Assembly: GCA_905339235.1 (NCBI GenBank)
Contig: CAJPFG010000003.1
Location: 124,001 to 188,000 of the forward strand
Length of the DNA stretch: 64,000 nt
Source: Phycisphaerales bacterium
GTDB lineage: Bacteria; Planctomycetota; Phycisphaerae; Phycisphaerales; UBA1924
Direction of reading: 5' to 3'
Part shown: one piece after another, positions 58,251 through 64,000 of the stretch
Layout of the letters: each line of letters starts with the position of its first letter
Numbering within the stretch: position 1 is the stretch's first letter
The notes under the pieces: generated by a model
The model's input: only the letters and a program-made list of their open reading frames with translations
The model's database searches: none
What the model was told of the DNA's origin: nothing
Program-made: the position numbers and the translations under genes

Positions 58251-60056
58251 TTGGGCTCACCTCACATGGTCATCTCGATCCTCGGCGGCCTCGGCCTGTT
58301 CCTCTTGGGGATGGCGGTGATGACCGACGGGCTGCGGGCGTTGGCCGGGTCGGCGCTGCGATCGGTATTGACCAGGGCCGCCTCGACTCCGGCCAAGGGC
58401 ACGTTCTGGGGCGCGGTCGTCACGCTCATCGTGCAGTCCTCCAGCGCCACGACCATGACGACCATCGGCCTGGTCAGCGCGGGGCTGCTCACTTTCCCTC
58501 AGGCGCTGGGCGTGGTCTTCGGGGCCAACCTCGGCACCACGGGCACGGGCTGGCTGGTCGCGCTGCTGGGCGTGAAGGTCTCGCTGAACGCCGCGTCAAT
58601 GCCGATGGTCTTTCTCGGCGCGCTGCTGAAGTTGATGGCCAAGGGCCGCTGGGCGGGCGCTGGCGGCGCGATCGCGGGATTCGGACTCCTGCTCGTGGGG
58701 TTGACGGTGCTGCAGGGGGGCATGGCGGGTTTGGCGACGCGGCTGAACCCGGCGGACCTGCCGATGGTTGGCGGGACTGGAGCATCGGGCGGCGCTGTCG
58801 GCGTGCTGATCCTGGTCCTGGCGGGGATCGCGATGACGACGGTGATGCAGTCCTCCAGCGTCGCCGTGGCCGCGACGCTCTCGGCCCTGCACGCGGGGGC
58901 GATCGGGCCGGACCAGGCCGCGGCGCTGGTGATCGGTCAGAACATCGGCACGGCGGTGAGTTCGGCCCTCGCCGCGATCGGCGCGACCACGCCCGCCAAG
59001 CGCACAGCGCTGGCGCACGTGCTGTTCAACGTCGTCACGGCGGTCATCGCGCTGGCGGCGTTCCCGCTCTACGCCCCGCTCATCGTCAAGGCGGCCACCC
59101 CCCCTCGCTCGATGGACGCGACCATCATGCTCGCCGCGTTCCACACGGCGTACAACGTGGTGGGCGTGGCGATGCTCCTGCCTCTGGTCGGCCCGTTTGC
59201 GCGGCTGGTGGAACGCCTCGTGCCTCAGCGGGGGCCGGCGTTCACGCGGCACTTGGACCGCTCGGTTCTGGCGGTGCCCGCCGTGGCGGTGGAGGCGGCG
59301 CGGCGGACGGTGGCGTGCACGCTCGTGGCGATGTGCGAGGCGGTGGCCGCGAGCACGGAGCGTTGGGGCAGAGCGGCCAATGGAGGAATGCGCGGCGAGG
59401 GCGGGGGTGGCGGGGGGGGCAGGGCGGAGGAAGCGTTCGCCGCGCTCGTGAGAGAAGCCGTCGAGGCGCTGTGCCAGGCGCGGCTGTTTCTGTCCGGGCT
59501 CTCCGAGCCGCCCGCGTCGGACGCCGAGCGCGCGCGGCTGGCCGACACGCTGCACGCCCTGGACCACGCCTCGCGCTTTGCGGAGAACGCGCTGGAGGCG
59601 CCGGAGGCCGGCACAGCGGGCGCGACCAAGAGCGCGGTGATGTCGGACACCGAGGCGGCGCGGGCCGCCGGGCTGTGCGTGGAGGCCTTGCGGCTCGCGG
59701 CGAACGTCACGCGCAGCGTGGCCGAGCCGGGCACGACCCCCGACCCGGTTCGGAGAGCCGGGCCACAACCCGAAGCCGTGGGGGCGGGGGTGGCCGATTT
59801 GGCGCGGCGCTCGGCGGAACTGGCCGACCTTCGGCGCGCCCACCGGCACGCGACGCTGAGCATCACGGCAACCTCCGGAGGCGGCGGAGTCGCGGCGGAT
59901 CAGGCTATCGCCCGCGTCGACACGGTGCGCCGCCTGGACCGCCTGGCGTACCACGCCTGGCGCGCCGCAGCTCACTTGGTCGGAGAGGTCGGAGAGGTTG
60001 GAGGGACGGGTCGCGCGCAGGCCGCGGGCGAGGCGGATCAGACGCCGAGAGCGTGA
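58251..60056 (+). CDS. Na/Pi cotransporter family protein (NptA-like)
   Basis: 601 residues. Two inverted repeats each with QSSSA/V signature: VTLIVQSSSATTMTTIGLV and MTTVMQSSSVAVAATLSAL, plus GANLGTTGT and GQNIGTAVSSA. A long C-terminal cytosolic helical domain (PhoU-like, REAVEALCQARLFL) follows. The start is chosen as TTG at 58251 because AAGGAG is eight bases before it; an ATG at 58266 is 23 away. Overlaps no gene and follows lldP within 22 bases. Confidence 0.85.
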   Translation: MGSPHMVISILGGLGLFLLGMAVMTDGLRALAGSALRSVLTRAASTPAKGTFWGAVVTLIVQSSSATTMTTIGLVSAGLLTFPQALGVVFGANLGTTGTGWLVALLGVKVSLNAASMPMVFLGALLKLMAKGRWAGAGGAIAGFGLLLVGLTVLQGGMAGLATRLNPADLPMVGGTGASGGAVGVLILVLAGIAMTTVMQSSSVAVAATLSALHAGAIGPDQAAALVIGQNIGTAVSSALAAIGATTPAKRTALAHVLFNVVTAVIALAAFPLYAPLIVKAATPPRSMDATIMLAAFHTAYNVVGVAMLLPLVGPFARLVERLVPQRGPAFTRHLDRSVLAVPAVAVEAARRTVACTLVAMCEAVAASTERWGRAANGGMRGEGGGGGGGRAEEAFAALVREAVEALCQARLFLSGLSEPPASDAERARLADTLHALDHASRFAENALEAPEAGTAGATKSAVMSDTEAARAAGLCVEALRLAANVTRSVAEPGTTPDPVRRAGPQPEAVGAGVADLARRSAELADLRRAHRHATLSITATSGGGGVAADQAIARVDTVRRLDRLAYHAWRAAAHLVGEVGEVGGTGRAQAAGEADQTPRA

Positions 60057-60103
60057 GCGGGACGCGCCAAGGGCGGCAATCATCGGATTGAGCCCGAGAC
60101 CGC

Positions 60104-61159
60104 TCAGTGGTTCACTGGGACGGACGCGATGAGTTTCGCGCCCACGCGGTTTGCCTCGTTCACCATGTCGCGCTCGAAGTCGCTCGCGTTGTTGATCGTG
60201 GTCGTGGCGATCGCCGCGCAGGCCTCGCGGGTGAAGAAGCCCTGGTGGGCCGTGATGAGCACGTTGGGGAACGTGAGCAGCCGCACGAACACGTCATCCT
60301 GGATCACCTCGGCGGAGAGGTCCTTGAAGAACAGGTCGCCCTCTTCCTCGTAGACATCCAGGCCCACCGAGCCGACGCCCCCCCGATGGCCCTTCTTCAA
60401 GGCCGCGATCAGCGCCCGCGTGTCCACCACCGCGCCGCGGCTGGTGTTGATGAGCATCACGCCGGGCTTCATCGCGGCGAGCGCGGCGGCGCTGACGAGG
60501 TGCTTGGTCGCGGGCGTCAGCGGGCAGTGTAGCGTGATGATGTCCGACCGCGCGTAGAGGCCCTCGAGCGCGACATACTCGACCCCCATCGACACGCACG
60601 CGGCGTTCTTGACCGGATCGCTCGCCAGCACGCGGCACCCGAAGCCGGTCAATATCTTGCACACCACCTCGCCGATCTTGCCGGTGCCGATCACGCCCGC
60701 GGTCTTGCCGTGCAGGTCGAAGCCCATCAGGCCGTCGAGCGAGAAGTTCTGCTCGCGGACACGGTTGAAGGCGCGGTGGAACTTGCGGTTGAGCGTGAGC
60801 ATGAGGCCCACGGCGTGCTCGGCGACGGCGTGGGGCGAGTACGCGGGGACGCGCAGGACGGTGATGCCGAGGCGGTCCGCCTCCTCGACATCGACGTGGT
60901 TGAAGCCCGCCGAGCGCAGGGCCAAGAGCCGCGTGCCCCCGGCGTGGAGCGCCCGCAGAACGGGCGCGGAGGCGTCGTCGCCGACGAAGATCGAGACGGC
61001 GGGGCAGCCGCGAGCCAGGTCGACCGTCGCCGCCGAGAGCGGCGCATCGAGGTAGATCAGGTCGTGCGTGGGCCTCCCGTCCGCGTCGCGCGGGGGGGTG
61101 TTGGCCGCGTCCAGGAACGGCTTCTCGTAGGGCTTGGCGGAATAGACGGCGATCTTCAT
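60104..61159 (-). CDS. ldhA: D-lactate dehydrogenase (2-hydroxyacid dehydrogenase family)
   Basis: NAD-dependent enzyme of 351 residues reducing pyruvate to D-lactate. Motifs: LRSAGFNHVDVEEADRLGI, the NAD site GVIGTGKIGEV near residue 153, INTSRGAVVDT with catalytic Arg, DVYEEEGDLFF with Glu, and ITAHQGFFTREA with the His. The FFxD...DE insertion is characteristic of the LdhA subfamily. Transcribed after two Usp genes on the minus strand. Confidence 0.93.
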   Translation of the reverse strand: MKIAVYSAKPYEKPFLDAANTPPRDADGRPTHDLIYLDAPLSAATVDLARGCPAVSIFVGDDASAPVLRALHAGGTRLLALRSAGFNHVDVEEADRLGITVLRVPAYSPHAVAEHAVGLMLTLNRKFHRAFNRVREQNFSLDGLMGFDLHGKTAGVIGTGKIGEVVCKILTGFGCRVLASDPVKNAACVSMGVEYVALEGLYARSDIITLHCPLTPATKHLVSAAALAAMKPGVMLINTSRGAVVDTRALIAALKKGHRGGVGSVGLDVYEEEGDLFFKDLSAEVIQDDVFVRLLTFPNVLITAHQGFFTREACAAIATTTINNASDFERDMVNEANRVGAKLIASVPVNH

Positions 61160-61210
61160 GAAGTGCTCCGGTGGGTCGGTCGCCGTGGCGGCGGAATCAA
61201 CACCGCCCCG

Positions 61211-62125
61211 TCAGCCCTGCGGGGAGGGGCGCACAGTCAGGATCGAGCAGCCCGCGTCGCGGCAGACGCGCTCGGCCGTGCTCCCCCACAGGAAGTCGCG
61301 GGCGCTCCATGATGAGCGCACGCCCAGCACCGCGAGGTCGACGCCCTGCCTGCCGATGAACCCGATGAGCCCATCGCCGTGACCCGACCAATGCTCGTCG
61401 TGCTGCACGCCGTGGAAGTGGGCCTTGAGGGCGTTCATCTCGTGGGCCAGCGGCTGGCAGAACTCCCGTAGGCGCGCCGCGACCGCCTCCTTCATCTTGG
61501 CGTCGAAGTCGGGCATGTTCGCGTCCACGATGTCCGACCGGGGCATGCCGTGCCACGGATTGTCGTAGACGTGCATGACGTGCAACGCGGCTCCGTCTTG
61601 AACCGCGACGCGGATCGCCTGCTCCAGCGCCAGCCGCGAGGTCGCGGAGAAGTCGATGCACGCGGCGACGCTGGTGAACGGACGGGTCTGCTCTTCCCGC
61701 ACCAGCAGCACCTTGGTGTCGGCCTTCCGCACGCACGCGGCGGCGGTGGTGCCGATGCCACGCTTGCGGTCGAGCACGCTGGTGGTCCCCATGACCAGCA
61801 GGTCGGGCTTGACGGTCTCTACGGCCCGCAGGATCTCTTCACGCGGGCTGCCGACGGCGACGGTGAACTTGGCCGCGGCCTTGCCCTCGCAACCGGGCGC
61901 GAAGTCCTCCCAGCGTCGGTACGCGTCGTGCACGAGGGTGTCCTGCGTCGGCAGGTCGAAGGGGATGAACGCGTGCGGCACCGGCCGGTACGCGGGGACG
62001 TTCACCACGTGCAGCGCGTGGAGCGCCGCGTTGTTCCAGGCGGCGATCCGGGCGGCCTGCCGGAACGCGTCGGAAGAACAGAGCGAGAAATCGACGGCGA
62101 CGAGGATGGTCTTGAGGCGGTCCAT
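61211..62125 (-). CDS. Universal stress protein, tandem Usp domains (304 aa)
   Basis: Paralogue of the 54275 gene: MDRLKTILVAVDFSLCSSDAF, second domain SVAACIDFSATSRLALEQAIR, and LAVLGVRSSWSARDFLWGSTAERVC near the C-terminus. A motif TSVLDRKRGIGTTAAACVRKA is shared with the paralogue. Lies between another Usp gene and ldhA, suggesting co-expression. Confidence 0.93.
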   Translation of the reverse strand: MDRLKTILVAVDFSLCSSDAFRQAARIAAWNNAALHALHVVNVPAYRPVPHAFIPFDLPTQDTLVHDAYRRWEDFAPGCEGKAAAKFTVAVGSPREEILRAVETVKPDLLVMGTTSVLDRKRGIGTTAAACVRKADTKVLLVREEQTRPFTSVAACIDFSATSRLALEQAIRVAVQDGAALHVMHVYDNPWHGMPRSDIVDANMPDFDAKMKEAVAARLREFCQPLAHEMNALKAHFHGVQHDEHWSGHGDGLIGFIGRQGVDLAVLGVRSSWSARDFLWGSTAERVCRDAGCSILTVRPSPQG

Positions 62126-62152
62126 GTTGGCTCCTGAGAACGGGGAAGGGGC

Positions 62153-63139
62153 TCAGACTGGCGGCCGCAACTGCATCACCCGCGGCTGCTCGTCCTTGGC
62201 CAGCGGGTGCTCGAAGTTCTCGGGCTTGACGGCGAGGATCGAGCAGGGCGATTCTTCGAGGGCCTTCTCCGCCGTGCTGCCCAGCAGGAGGTCGCGGAGG
62301 TTGGTGCGGCCGCGCGTGCCCAGGACGATCAGGTCGGCGGAGACGCTCTTGGCGTACTCGACGATGCCAGAGCGGTGGCCGTTGTAGTCGTAGCAGATCG
62401 TGCGGAGGCGCAGGCCCGGATGGGCGTCTGCGATCGGGCGGGCGAAGTCGGCGAGGCGGCGCTCAAGCCCGTCGCGATACTGCTTCTGGAGGTGGGGCGG
62501 GGCCAGGGGCGTGGGGGCCCGGTAGTGCAGTTGGTGCCAGGGGGCGGCGAAGACATGCAGGATGTGCAACTCCGCGTTGTCCTTGGCCGCAAAGAGCGCG
62601 GCCCGTGCCAGGGCCTTGGCGGAGGTCTCGGAGAAGTCCACCGCGGCGACGACGGTCTTGAACGCCCCCTTCTGGGTGTCGCGCACCAGCAGCACGTCGG
62701 TCATGCTCTTGCGCACGCACGCGGTGGCGACGGTGCCGAAGCCGACATCGGGAGTTCGATCGCCGAAGGCGCCCATGACGAGCAGGTCGGCCTTGTTCTC
62801 GCGGGCGCGGCGGAGGATGCCGACGATGCGGTTGTCGATCGAGACCTCGATGGGCAGGCCGCCCGCGCCGGGAATGCCTTTGGCAAACTCAACCCAGGCC
62901 CGTTCGGCGTCCTTGGTCAAGTTGTCGCGGATGCCCTGCTGGAACGAGGAGAGCGCCGACTCGATCTCGATGACGACCGTGGTGTCGATGACGTGGACCA
63001 CGTGGACCCTCGACCCCTCCGCGCCCGACCACCCGGCGATGCGGATCGCCTGCCCCAGCGCCACGGCGGAACACGGCGTGAAGTCGGTGCCGACGACGAT
63101 GGAGGTGATGGTGCGGGTTGGGCTTGCTGCGGCGGGCAT
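62153..63139 (-). CDS. Universal stress protein, tandem Usp domains (328 aa)
   Basis: First domain TSIVVGTDFTPCSAVALGQA, second TVVAAVDFSETSAKALARAA, with LIVLGTRGRTNLRDLLLGSTAEKAL. 27 bases separate its stop from the next Usp start. ATG at 63139 has AAGGAG eight bases upstream. A palindrome at 63191-63206 lies about 50 bases upstream and may be an operator. Confidence 0.93.
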   Translation of the reverse strand: MPAAASPTRTITSIVVGTDFTPCSAVALGQAIRIAGWSGAEGSRVHVVHVIDTTVVIEIESALSSFQQGIRDNLTKDAERAWVEFAKGIPGAGGLPIEVSIDNRIVGILRRARENKADLLVMGAFGDRTPDVGFGTVATACVRKSMTDVLLVRDTQKGAFKTVVAAVDFSETSAKALARAALFAAKDNAELHILHVFAAPWHQLHYRAPTPLAPPHLQKQYRDGLERRLADFARPIADAHPGLRLRTICYDYNGHRSGIVEYAKSVSADLIVLGTRGRTNLRDLLLGSTAEKALEESPCSILAVKPENFEHPLAKDEQPRVMQLRPPV

Positions 63140-63190
63140 GGGGTACTCCTTGAACGCTCAAAGGTAGCGGCCGGGGCGGTCTGCGGACGA

Positions 63191-63206
63191 CAAGGAAGTT
63201 TCCTTG
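63191..63206. promoter_or_regulatory. Operator-like palindrome upstream of usp
   Basis: CAAGGAA-GT-TTCCTTG is a perfect 7-bp-arm inverted repeat 52 bases before the Usp start. Confidence 0.45.
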
Positions 63207-63328
63207 ATGGGGGAGGTCGAATCGGTCGTGCGGGCTGAGCCAAGTCAGGTGGGTTCGTCGGACTCACTTCCGCCCGGTCGGGCGTTCTTGCCCGGCCGCA
63301 TAAGCGAGGCCGGTGTGTCGGGCGACTT

Positions 63329-64000
<672 letters not shown>

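Overview
The window reads as a high-GC bacterial chromosome, most likely a planctomycete of the Phycisphaerae type. This is an inference from gene style, not from a phylogenetic marker. The clues are a prepilin with the planctomycete-style N-terminal motif and C-terminal FFDG motif, a membrane protein ending in a CxxCGYxLxG...CPECG zinc ribbon, a tyrosine integrase ending in GAEGFEPP over a tRNA gene, and an abundance of dispersed repeats. Housekeeping genes are ffh, ileS, fusA, rlmN, ispH and asnA; polX and ppsA are cut by the window edges.

Layout. 1-6700: polX (partial), a DUF6766 membrane protein, ffh, a Rieske/FAD oxidoreductase and a fluoride-riboswitch-crcB-DUF190 unit. 6735-13972: a 7.2-kb integrative element inserted in the 3' end of tRNA-Tyr, with two 23-bp att copies, a tyrosine integrase, an Xre regulator, a primase-polymerase, small DNA-binding proteins, an 11-bp repeat block and unknown cargo. 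14113-21136: a HEAT-repeat protein with a membrane partner, a DUF2617-like protein and ileS, which carries two odd insertions. 21175-25632: a peptide-uptake operon (M20 peptidase, DppC, DppD) interrupted by a pseudopilin-like gene. 25424-29700: a scrambled zone with a partial duplication of the peptidase gene, gene fragments, paired hairpins, a 21-bp repeat array and a RAYT transposase with flanking REP elements. 29865-32846: a nucleotidyltransferase cassette between two repeat-plus-terminator modules, then fusA. 33194-40673: a minus-strand run ispH, zinc-ribbon protein, rlmN, TIGR02206-like protein, WecA/MraY-like transferase, O-antigen-ligase/TPR protein. 40949-44691: small membrane protein, prepilin, TPR protein, asnA. 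44828-49516: a scar of a recombinase cassette and a lower-GC block with a sodium:solute symporter, an EgtD-like methyltransferase, a small protein and a Cys-rich protein. 49754-64000: a stress/dormancy-type cluster.

How the genes work together. The right-hand cluster combines a P2-type cation ATPase, a CBS-domain site-2 protease, four universal stress proteins, lactate permease, a Na/Pi transporter, D-lactate dehydrogenase and PEP synthase. Known dormancy/hypoxia regulons such as mycobacterial DosR contain several of the same families. With the lactate genes and PEP synthase it suggests energy-limited or anoxic lactate metabolism. The crcB unit is a complete fluoride defence switch in which the aptamer, the anti-Shine-Dalgarno and the ribosome site can be read directly.

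The main novelties are: (1) an integrase whose reading frame runs through its own attP, so it would be about 498 residues in the excised circle and is 436 when integrated; (2) three unrelated-looking intergenic arrays that all have an exact 21-bp period; (3) an 11-bp four-unit repeat and an RBS-sequestering stem inside the element; (4) a 9-bp-period dispersed repeat that sits next to terminators in two places and appears in frame inside ileS; (5) the symporter-methyltransferase block with matching short direct repeats outside it.
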